7,705 nucleotides of DNA from Flammeovirgaceae bacterium UBA5867 (GTDB lineage Bacteria > Bacteroidota > Bacteroidia > Cytophagales > Cyclobacteriaceae). Both the position numbers and the translations under genes were made by a program. The stretch spans positions 1-7,705 of the forward strand of contig DJFR01000150.1 of the NCBI GenBank assembly GCA_002432545.1, given 5' to 3'. This document shows positions 1-4,912 of the stretch, in pieces. Each line of letters begins with the position of its first letter. Position 1 is the stretch's first letter. The notes under the pieces are model-generated. The model had not been told where the DNA came from, did not search any database, and worked only from the letters and a program-made list of their open reading frames with translations.

Positions 1-89
1 GTGGCGTGATAGCATAGTCGCAGATAAATGCGTTTCGTTGTGGTATATATCGCAATGGAAAGATCGAGGTTAAAGCCCTCCGCGCCACA
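1..89 (+). pseudogene. Degenerate tRNA-like fold, His-type anticodon loop
   Basis: The ends pair as a 7-bp acceptor stem, GTGGCGT (1-7) with GCGCCAC (82-88), including a T-G wobble, followed by A89. A T-arm-like hairpin precedes the 3' strand: 65-69 with 77-81 (4 of 5 pairs) around loop TTAAAGC, close to but not the usual TTCRANY. A 4-bp D-stem GCAT/ATGC (12-15/28-31) encloses an oversized 12-nt loop. The next 7-nt window TTGTGGT (38-44) would carry anticodon GTG (His), but its flanks 33-37 and 45-49 barely pair, and 45-64 is longer than a normal variable loop. I read it as a decayed or highly divergent tRNA. The base before position 1, needed for the G-1 typical of tRNA-His, lies outside the window. 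It could instead be another structured RNA. Confidence 0.4.
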
Positions 90-154
90 ATTTCTAATTT
101 TAAAATATAGTGTATAAATGTGCCTGACAGGTAACCAAAAGTAAAATCTAATCG

Positions 155-162
155 TATATTTG
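155..162 (+). promoter_or_regulatory. Candidate -7 box TATATTTG
   Basis: TATATTTG followed by C matches the Bacteroidota -7 consensus TAnnTTTG. No good -33 TTG is seen 17-23 nt upstream, so support is partial. It would start a transcript near 168 that runs to the terminator at 289-320. The stretch 90-154 is AT-rich with no other recognisable feature. Confidence 0.3.
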
Positions 163-167
163 CATCA

Positions 168-316
168 TGAATCAGATACATACATATAGTGCATATCGCC
201 CGCATTGGCCCGGAATAAAATCGGGTGGGAGGACAGACTATATACGTCTGATTGATTGATAGTGTAAAGCATACATGAAGAATCATAGAAGCCTCCCGAA
301 CACGGAGGCTTTTTTT
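168..316 (+). ncRNA. Candidate small structured RNA
   Basis: No credible ORF covers this interval, yet it lies between a possible -7 box and a strong terminator, so it could be a small RNA of about 150 nt. Visible structure: CCCG (209-212) with CGGG (222-225) around a 9-nt loop, optionally nested inside CCC (199-201) with GGG (227-229); and CAGAC (234-238) with GTCTG (246-250) around 7 nt. GGGAGG (227-232) is also fully complementary to CCTCCC (292-297), the 5' arm of the terminator, so the two structures could compete. I do not recognise an RNA family; it does not show the conserved cores of SRP RNA, tmRNA or RNase P RNA. It could also be the 3' trailer of the RNA upstream. Confidence 0.35.
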
Positions 317-320
317 ATTT
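289..320 (+). terminator. Rho-independent terminator
   Basis: AAGCCTCC (289-296) pairs perfectly with GGAGGCTT (304-311) around a 7-nt loop and is followed by a run of T (to 316). It separates the upstream RNA from the tRNA cluster. Confidence 0.85.
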
Positions 321-336
321 GATAGAAGCTAAATAT

Positions 337-398
337 AGGGTAATGGAGGAGTCTGGTCATCCTCGCCTGCATTGGAAGCATCCCGATAGCTATCGGGA
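337..398 (+). pseudogene. tRNA 5' half interrupted by a palindrome
   Basis: The 5' part reads like a tRNA. T344-G345 sit at positions 8-9. D-stem GAGG (346-349) pairs with CCTC (361-364) around an 11-nt loop AGTCTGGTCAT containing the GG pair. G365 takes position 26, then CCTGC (366-370) is the 5' anticodon strand and ATTGGAA (371-377) a 7-nt loop with T33. Only GCA (378-380) of the 3' anticodon strand is present before the 18-bp palindrome at 381-398 begins. No T-arm and no 3' acceptor strand for AGGGTAA (337-343) follow before tRNA-Tyr starts at 414. The loop would place TGG (Pro) at 34-36, but A32 is unusual, so identity is uncertain. I infer a tRNA truncated by insertion or recombination at the palindrome. 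Confidence 0.4.
381..398. repeat. Perfect palindrome TCCCGATAGCTATCGGGA
   Basis: An 18-bp perfect palindrome of form TCCCGA-N6-TCGGGA, placed where the 3' anticodon strand of a tRNA should be. Shorter arms CATTG (370-374) and CAATG (402-406) flank it as an outer inverted repeat. It shares both arms with the palindrome at 519-536, suggesting a dispersed family. Confidence 0.85.
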
Positions 399-413
399 CT
401 GCAATGTGATTAT

Positions 414-497
414 CGGAGAGTATACCGTAACTGGTACCGGGCCGCTCTGTAAAAGCGGTGCCTTCGGGCTGTGAATGTTCGAGTCATTCCTCTCCGA
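414..497 (+). tRNA. tRNA-Tyr(GTA)
   Basis: This class II tRNA reads tyrosine codons. Acceptor CGGAGAG (414-420) pairs with CTCTCCG (490-496), discriminator A497. The D-arm is CCG (425-427)/CGG (438-440) with loop TAACTGGTAC. The anticodon stem is CCGCT (442-446)/AGCGG (454-458) with loop CTGTAAA, anticodon GTA at 449-451. The long variable arm has GCC-TTCG-GGC (460-469). The T-arm is GAATG (473-477)/CATTC (485-489) with loop TTCGAGT. CCA is not encoded. Two oddities: the first pair is C1-G72, whereas bacterial tRNA-Tyr normally has G1-C72 and C1-G72 is the archaeal/eukaryotic identity pair; and four bases rather than two separate the acceptor from the D-stem. It folds well but may be a divergent or accessory copy. 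Confidence 0.85.
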
Positions 498-506
498 CTT
501 TTAAAT

Positions 507-575
507 GGTGGTGTAACGTCCCGACAATTGTCGGGATGGATCTTGTGTTTATGAGTTCGAGCCTCATGCACCACC
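507..575 (+). pseudogene. tRNA-His-like gene with palindrome in place of D-arm
   Basis: The ends form an 8-bp acceptor, GGTGGTGT (507-514) with GCACCACC (568-575). The outer G-C pair is in the position of the G-1:C73 pair diagnostic of tRNA-His. A perfect T-arm follows: ATGAG (551-555)/CTCAT (563-567), loop TTCGAGC. TTGTGTT (543-549) has the form of a His anticodon loop with GTG at 545-547. No anticodon stem forms around it, no D-arm is present, and an 18-bp palindrome (519-536) occupies the D-arm region. At 69 nt it is short even including the palindrome. Acceptor and T-arm could still be recognised by processing enzymes, but translation activity is doubtful. It shares its acceptor pattern and T-GTG loop with the element at 1-89. 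Confidence 0.55.
519..536. repeat. Perfect palindrome TCCCGACAATTGTCGGGA
   Basis: An 18-bp perfect palindrome inside the tRNA-His-like gene. As RNA it would form a 7-bp stem with an AATT (AAUU) tetraloop where the D-arm should be. Outer bases C517 and G538 could extend it across a G-T wobble. It has the same TCCCGA...TCGGGA arms as 381-398 but a different six-base centre. Confidence 0.85.
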
Positions 576-582
576 CTTCTAA

Positions 583-654
583 TGCTCTGTCGTCTAATGG
601 ACAGGACTCATGGCTACGGACCATGAAATGCAAGTTCGACTCTTGCCGGAGCAA
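583..654 (+). tRNA. tRNA-Arg(ACG)
   Basis: This tRNA reads CGN codons; A34 would normally be deaminated to inosine by TadA. The cloverleaf is complete: acceptor TGCTCTG (583-589)/CGGAGCA (647-653), discriminator A654; D-stem GTCT (592-595)/GGAC (604-607) with loop AATGGACA, whose A after GG fits the A20 arginine determinant; anticodon stem CATGG (609-613)/CCATG (621-625), loop CTACGGA, anticodon at 616-618; a 4-nt variable loop; T-arm GCAAG (630-634)/CTTGC (642-646), loop TTCGACT. CCA is not encoded. The T1-A72 pair is unusual for tRNA-Arg. It is the most canonical member of this cluster, 8 nt after the His-like element, probably on the same transcript. Confidence 0.9.
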
Positions 655-685
655 CTTCGTTGTTGGGTATATTTAAGATGAGCGT

Positions 686-760
686 ACACAATCCATTTCG
701 GATGTCGTTGTGTGTTATTAATGTAAAGGCTTCCCATAACCACAGGAAGCCTTTATTTTT
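686..760 (+). terminator. Trailer hairpin and rho-independent terminator of tRNA cluster
   Basis: AAAGGCTTCC (725-734) pairs perfectly over 10 bp with GGAAGCCTTT (745-754) around a 10-nt loop, followed by ATTTTTAT. The T-tract is on the + strand, so it ends the tRNA transcript. Read on the - strand the hairpin lacks a T-tract, so it is at best a weak stop for the converging hdPnk transcript. Upstream, ACACAA (686-691) and TTGTGT (708-713) enclose ATCC/GGAT (691-694/700-703), a second hairpin in the 3' trailer. Confidence 0.8.
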
Positions 761-782
761 ATAGTGTATACGATGTTAACTG

Positions 783-1892
783 CTAATTCGTAATGCAATA
801 CTCAACGTCATGTGCTTCTGATACACAGGGAACTTCCAGCTTTTGGAGCATTCTAAATATAGCAACCTGCGGAACTATATGTTCGCGGTTGTTATTTTGT
901 TGGAGCCACTCTTTGAACGGAACTTCTATATATACCAGTTTTATGTGTGCCTTATAGGTAACGAACAAATCGATCCATTGCGATCGCATTTGACGGGTTA
1001 TATTGGTTGCATTCCAAACAAAGGGTTGTCTCTTGCGAAGGAATTCCCGTGCTTGTTCTTTCGCAAGCTGCACAGCCCAGCCCGTGGCTGATGTGTCTTC
1101 TGGTTTGAGTTTGTACGCTCTGCGAATCGCATCCAGGCTTACCATAGGCCAATCATTGTAATGCTTCTTTATATACCGATCCTTGCCCATACCCGGTAAC
1201 CCGGAAAGCATAACTACATTTGTTTTTAAATCATCAAATGGTATATAGTCCGGATATGCGTCTTCTTTGTAGAAGTACTTGAATTGTGCCAGCGGTGTAG
1301 CAAACAATTTTCGTGAATGCCAACACGTTTGTTCTTCGCAATAAGCGTCAAAGAAATCGATGCGATCCAGTAATTCTTGCTGATCGTAACACATTCGTCC
1401 CAATACATCAGCACGCGCGAGTGTAGAAAGTAATTTCATATCCACGCGCAATGAAGCTGCCAGTAATGCTTTGGTGGGATTTTGTTTTTCCATCAGCCAG
1501 AGCGGCAGCCCGTGATAGCGTACCAGTGCTGCGATGTGTTCCCGTTGCTGAAACGGTATACCCAGTTCGTACAATAGCCTTCGCGTTGTGAGCTCGCCTT
1601 TTCGTGCATGACCATGGGAGGTGATGCGTCCGTTCTCTTCCACTACGGTTGTAGACCGTTTCTCAACATCGTGAAGCAACGCAGCTGTCCAAAGTATTTC
1701 CTGCTGCTCGTGGTTTAATGTTTGAAAAGATGGTGCCTCCGTTAGTGCTTTCAATACCATTTGTGTATGTATAGCGACATCACCTTCGGCATGGTGAAGG
1801 GAATCCTGTGGTATATTTCGCATGTCGGCAATCCAATCAAATCGCTCCTCCAGGTATTCCCAATCTTTATTTATCGATAATGACCAATTCAT
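783..1892 (-). CDS. HD-Pnk, bifunctional RNA end-healing enzyme
   Basis: This 369-residue protein combines an N-terminal HD phosphohydrolase with a C-terminal P-loop polynucleotide 5'-kinase, the architecture of Runella slithyformis HD-Pnk. That enzyme removes 2',3'-cyclic and 3'-phosphates and phosphorylates 5'-OH ends, preparing breaks for a classic ligase. Visible HD residues are H33/H34, H42, the LLHDVEK motif (H74-D75), H93/H95, H127 and D162. The kinase has Walker A GLPGMGKD (231-238, K237), the acceptor-binding SLDAIRR (D254, R257), WNATNIT near 293-299, and a lid arginine in REHIVP (336-341). Both active sites look intact. The start is 18 nt after the ligase stop, so the two genes are almost certainly cotranscribed. 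Family homologs are often in an operon with an ATP-dependent ligase, as here. The downstream end converges on the tRNA cluster. Confidence 0.92.
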   Translation of the reverse strand: MNWSLSINKDWEYLEERFDWIADMRNIPQDSLHHAEGDVAIHTQMVLKALTEAPSFQTLNHEQQEILWTAALLHDVEKRSTTVVEENGRITSHGHARKGELTTRRLLYELGIPFQQREHIAALVRYHGLPLWLMEKQNPTKALLAASLRVDMKLLSTLARADVLGRMCYDQQELLDRIDFFDAYCEEQTCWHSRKLFATPLAQFKYFYKEDAYPDYIPFDDLKTNVVMLSGLPGMGKDRYIKKHYNDWPMVSLDAIRRAYKLKPEDTSATGWAVQLAKEQAREFLRKRQPFVWNATNITRQMRSQWIDLFVTYKAHIKLVYIEVPFKEWLQQNNNREHIVPQVAIFRMLQKLEVPCVSEAHDVEYCITN

Positions 1893-1910
1893 ATTCTTGC
1901 AATTTTAAAA

Positions 1911-2606
1911 TTATACCTGTGGGTATTCCCACAACAACTTTGCTCTCCGCCAGTGGCGTGTCCAATGTTCGTCTGTTTTTACATGTCCTTTACGAACATA
2001 TTTAAAAACATTATGCATAAAATCGTCCACTGCGTATTCATTTGTATTCCTGCTTACGATGCCTTCGCATGTGCAGGACTCTCCGCTTACTATATCTTGC
2101 GAGTCGAGTACACTGCGCTGTTGTGTTAATGTCAGTATATCTTCCCGAAACACTGTTTCCTGATCCGGTTGTACAATCTTTAATTCAGGAACTGTTGGAA
2201 AATCGAACATGCCTGCATAGAATTTTACTTCGTCCCAACTCAACCATGTATCATGAATGCGTATGGCAAAAACATAGTAATGATGTTCCAGTTTCCGGTA
2301 TTCGATTGAATGTATAGCATACAGATTCTCACCGAAGATCTCGATATCGCCGAGGTCATCCTTAATCAACTCCCATCGCTGTCGGATCTCTTTTGTCCAT
2401 GCAGATACCGTTGGTGCAGCATGCGATCTGGCAAAGACACCGTGGCGACTCAGGCAATTGTTTTCACCGTCCAGTTTCTCGGTGTGTACAATCATTTTTA
2501 ATCTACTTACATCCGACCAATAGTCACGGTGAATGCGGTCGTCACTGGTTGTGCCCGGTGAAAAAGGATAATGATAGGTTCGTCCATATTTTCTGGAGAT
2601 ACTCAT
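1911..2606 (-). CDS. ATP-dependent RNA/polynucleotide ligase
   Basis: This 231-residue protein is a minimal covalent nucleotidyltransferase that would seal 3'-OH/5'-phosphate ends made by HD-Pnk. Motif I is EKLDGEN (43-49, with K44 the expected adenylylated lysine). Motif III lies in IFGENLYA (90-97), IIIa in YVFAIR (111-116), motif IV in CEGIV (180-184, E181) and motif V in FKYVRK (201-206, K202). It is short for a ligase, ending soon after motif V with a basic, Trp-rich tail and no sizeable C-terminal domain, so substrate choice cannot be read from the sequence. RNA is favoured by family resemblance (RNA_ligase superfamily) and context, but nicked DNA is possible. It is first in the operon with HD-Pnk, behind a promoter near 2833-2861 and a leader of about 220 nt. 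Confidence 0.87.
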   Translation of the reverse strand: MSISRKYGRTYHYPFSPGTTSDDRIHRDYWSDVSRLKMIVHTEKLDGENNCLSRHGVFARSHAAPTVSAWTKEIRQRWELIKDDLGDIEIFGENLYAIHSIEYRKLEHHYYVFAIRIHDTWLSWDEVKFYAGMFDFPTVPELKIVQPDQETVFREDILTLTQQRSVLDSQDIVSGESCTCEGIVSRNTNEYAVDDFMHNVFKYVRKGHVKTDEHWTRHWRRAKLLWEYPQV

Positions 2607-2828
2607 CGTCTTGTAATTTGAATTTGGAAAGTAAATAGAATCGTCCTGATGTGATGAACTTATATATAGCGTGATCGCTATAGGTGTATCACTATTAAGG
2701 ACTGATTGAATAAGATAATACCATTCTTTCCCGCGAGGACACGGGATACTTTGATAGATGGTATGGTGTTATAAGACGAGCATGTTAAAGTCCCTCGGTT
2801 TAAAGGGTTGAACTGTTTTTAAAAGTGT
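2607..2828 (-). promoter_or_regulatory. Long structured 5' leader of ligase-HD-Pnk operon
   Basis: The interval between the inferred start site and the ligase ATG has no ORF and at least three stems. TATAGCG (2665-2671) pairs with CGCTATA (2676-2682) around a 4-nt loop. ATACCAT (2718-2724) pairs with ATGGTAT (2758-2764), enclosing TCCCG (2729-2733)/CGGGA (2742-2746). CCCT (2792-2795) pairs with AGGG (2804-2807). I do not recognise a riboswitch class. It may be a regulatory leader, a processed RNA, or a self-substrate of the encoded repair enzymes; all three are inference. Confidence 0.45.
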
Positions 2829-2832
2829 GTTA

Positions 2833-2861
2833 CAAAGATAGAACAAACTTTCGGATGCAAA
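2833..2861 (-). promoter_or_regulatory. Promoter of ligase-HD-Pnk operon
   Basis: On the - strand, TATCTTTG (2840-2833) matches TAnnTTTG and lies 17 nt downstream of TTTG (2861-2858); a second TTTG at 2868-2865 gives 24 nt. It begins about 30 nt past the stop codon of the upstream membrane-protein ORF, so the ligase operon can be expressed on its own. No terminator is seen between them, so readthrough from rtcB is also possible. Confidence 0.6.
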
Positions 2862-2898
2862 CGGCAAACACTATAAGAAGTTTCAATCGATAGTACAT

Positions 2899-4908
2899 TT
2901 ATTGTTGTACGATAGGAAAGTACCACGGAGTTCCGAAAAGTCCTTTCATTTCAGCTATAGCAATTTCATCGCCTATAGATGTAAGTTCGTACTCGTCTGA
3001 ATTTACGGTTACCTTTTCGATCTTCTCAGCATCGTGCCAGGATGTAACAATGATATAGTATGTGGTGCTGCGGCCTTTGCTTATTTCTTTTTGAACAATG
3101 TTGGTTTTATAGTATTTAGGGGAAGAACTATCGAACAGACAGTTTGATACAGTATACGCGCCAAAGCTATAGGAGTATGCAAGAATGACCAAAGTGAATA
3201 TGACAAAGTAATCCTGTGCGCTTCTGAACGTGGGAAGTTTGGTGGCAATCAGAATAAGTATAATTAATATGATAGCAAATGTACCTGTGGTAACCCAGAG
3301 TTGATTATACTCTAATATGTTATAATCGAACAGCGCACGAAGTGAAAGACTGAGCCCGGCCATAATGAAACCCGTTGCGACCGATGGATATGCGTTGTTT
3401 CTGCGTTCATCCACACGGAGTAACCCACGGTACAGGTATAGCAGAATGATAATAATTGCCGGGTACGCTATACCGATGATTAGTACAACCGTATAAAATA
3501 CGGGGTAGAATGTCATCCAAAAGAATAATACAAAGCCCACAGCATTGGTGATCTTGGCTGTTCGTCTTGCTTCAGCCAGTCGATGCTCGCGTGCCTGTTG
3601 AGAAAGCCCGAGTGTGTCATCGTTCAGAATACTCTTTTCATGATCGGTAAGTTCCTGATCATTCAAGTCTGTAAATGTTGAAGAGAGCCACGCTGTGATC
3701 TGGTCTGCTTTTTCGATATAAGTACTTGTCTTAATCTTTTTGTCTGTTGGATTTTTAGGGATTATAAATATACCGTTGCGTTCAATCTTGTACCCGAGAA
3801 TAGCATCAAACTTAAGTGTTCTTGTGCTGAGTGGATTTATACCTGTTATATAATCTCTGCCTATAATGAACTTGCTCTGTATGGTATCAATAAGGCCATA
3901 GGCAAACAGGCATGTCATAACGAGCGCGACAATAGCAAGTAATGTTGATAGGAGCGGACTAATGTCTTCATCCGTGAAGATGAAGAAAATGGAAGAGAGA
4001 AAAGCTGCAATGATAAGGGGTGCGAAGATGTATATAAAAATTCTCCAGCCTTTCGCGATTCGGTAAATGCCTTGCATGGTGTGTATGTAATTTTCAAAAT
4101 TAGTAAATGTGTTTGGATATAAGAGCGCTTGAAAAAAAGAAACCCCCGGGTCTATCCGAGGGTTTGAAATTGTTTCAACTATTGGCCAGTGGTCTGCTAC
4201 GATGCTATGAAATGGTTTGTTTTTAAATGGTGAGGTATGTTCAACATGCCAATGATAGCGATGACTGTCTCCATGCAGGAGCTTATTGATATGCGGCCAA
4301 AGATTATGACGGTCTATGTAATTGGATAATTCACTCTCCCTTCTTTTGAGATCAACGTCCAGTATACGAACTTTTGTAATCATCCTGGGACTGATCTTTA
4401 ATACAAAGCGCCATGCTTCGGTGAATATGTATACATTTACAGGTGTCTTACTCCAGGCGTGATGAGTTAATACCTCATGAAAGCATGCCCGTTCTTCATC
4501 TGTGAATTTCTTGCTGAAGAATTCTTTTTCATCGGGTCTTCGTAGCGCCTGTTCTCGTATCACATATACTTTCCTCCCGTGCAGTCTTCGTTTTTTCTTG
4601 AAATCCTTTCGCCAGCTGTATTCGGTCGTGTTGATCTTGTCCAGGATTTGCTGATAAAATATACCTTGCTTGGTCCTTCTTACATCGTCTCTTAAAACGA
4701 AACATCGCATCCATCCATTTTGGACAGGTGGTTTGAGTTCCTCCCATCCCAGAGAATGTATGCCATTTCTTATAGCTTTATATTCTCTGTAAAGTTTCAG
4801 TAGTTCTTTGTCAAATGCATCACGTTGCGCTCGCTTCCTCCTGCGAAGCGAGCGAATACGACTTGAGTTAATATAGTATTCTATTTCATTTGAAATATTG
4901 GTACTCAT
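2899..4908 (-). CDS. RtcB-linked domain fused to polytopic membrane protein, unknown function
   Basis: The ORF gives 669 residues from ATG 4908, 4 nt after the rtcB stop; an earlier in-frame ATG at 4959 lies inside rtcB and is less likely. Residues 1 to about 245 form a basic, soluble domain rich in conserved-looking Trp/His/Arg (PPVQNGWMRCFVLRDD near 60-75, RKDFKKKRR near 100-108). From memory it resembles an uncharacterised protein encoded beside rtcB in Bacteroidota, which I cannot verify. Residues about 286-343 hold two membrane helices, 355-410 a PH-like membrane-anchor domain (FDAILGYKI, then EKADQITAWL), and 455-590 about five more helices; the tail 593-669 is soluble. The two halves meet at about 245-277, exactly where a terminator is encoded in frame (4132-4165). 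A promoter box and ATG at 4077 could start the membrane half alone (392 residues). It may be two genes joined by an indel or sequence error. Confidence 0.65.
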   Translation of the reverse strand: MSTNISNEIEYYINSSRIRSLRRRKRAQRDAFDKELLKLYREYKAIRNGIHSLGWEELKPPVQNGWMRCFVLRDDVRRTKQGIFYQQILDKINTTEYSWRKDFKKKRRLHGRKVYVIREQALRRPDEKEFFSKKFTDEERACFHEVLTHHAWSKTPVNVYIFTEAWRFVLKISPRMITKVRILDVDLKRRESELSNYIDRHNLWPHINKLLHGDSHRYHWHVEHTSPFKNKPFHSIVADHWPIVETISNPRIDPGVSFFQALLYPNTFTNFENYIHTMQGIYRIAKGWRIFIYIFAPLIIAAFLSSIFFIFTDEDISPLLSTLLAIVALVMTCLFAYGLIDTIQSKFIIGRDYITGINPLSTRTLKFDAILGYKIERNGIFIIPKNPTDKKIKTSTYIEKADQITAWLSSTFTDLNDQELTDHEKSILNDDTLGLSQQAREHRLAEARRTAKITNAVGFVLFFWMTFYPVFYTVVLIIGIAYPAIIIILLYLYRGLLRVDERRNNAYPSVATGFIMAGLSLSLRALFDYNILEYNQLWVTTGTFAIILIILILIATKLPTFRSAQDYFVIFTLVILAYSYSFGAYTVSNCLFDSSSPKYYKTNIVQKEISKGRSTTYYIIVTSWHDAEKIEKVTVNSDEYELTSIGDEIAIAEMKGLFGTPWYFPIVQQ
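4095..4102 (-). promoter_or_regulatory. Internal -7 box TAATTTTG before alternative start ATG 4077
   Basis: TAATTTTG on the - strand fits TAnnTTTG and lies 30 nt past the in-frame terminator and 17 nt before an in-frame ATG (4077-4075, protein start MQGIYRIAKGW). No -33 TTG is evident. It would allow the membrane protein to be made as a separate 392-residue product. Confidence 0.4.
4132..4165 (-). terminator. Rho-independent terminator inside an open reading frame
   Basis: On the - strand the 10-nt arm complementary to 4156-4165 pairs with that of 4140-4149 (9 of 10 pairs, one C-A mismatch) around a 6-nt loop, then C and seven T (4138-4132). It has all the marks of an intrinsic terminator in the direction of rtcB transcription, yet it is translated in the large ORF as part of SNPRIDPGVSFF. 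It would end an rtcB plus soluble-domain transcript. Confidence 0.7.
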
Positions 4909-4912
4909 AATT

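Noticed and set aside
507..575. Palindrome as a tRNA intron removed and sealed by RtcB or the ligase
   Set aside because: Deleting 519-536 does not restore a D-arm or an anticodon stem, and no bulge-helix-bulge motif is visible.
337..575. Split tRNA, with the half at 337-380 joined to the His-like 3' half
   Set aside because: The acceptor strands (AGGGTAA and GCACCACC) and anticodon strands do not pair, so these two are not partners.
458..676. 72-residue ORF on the + strand
   Set aside because: It runs through tRNA-Tyr, the His-like element and tRNA-Arg, so it is an accidental open frame.
783..2638. Several + strand ORFs of 60-90 codons across the ligase and HD-Pnk genes
   Set aside because: They overlap well-supported genes on the other strand, have no recognisable domains and lack promoters.
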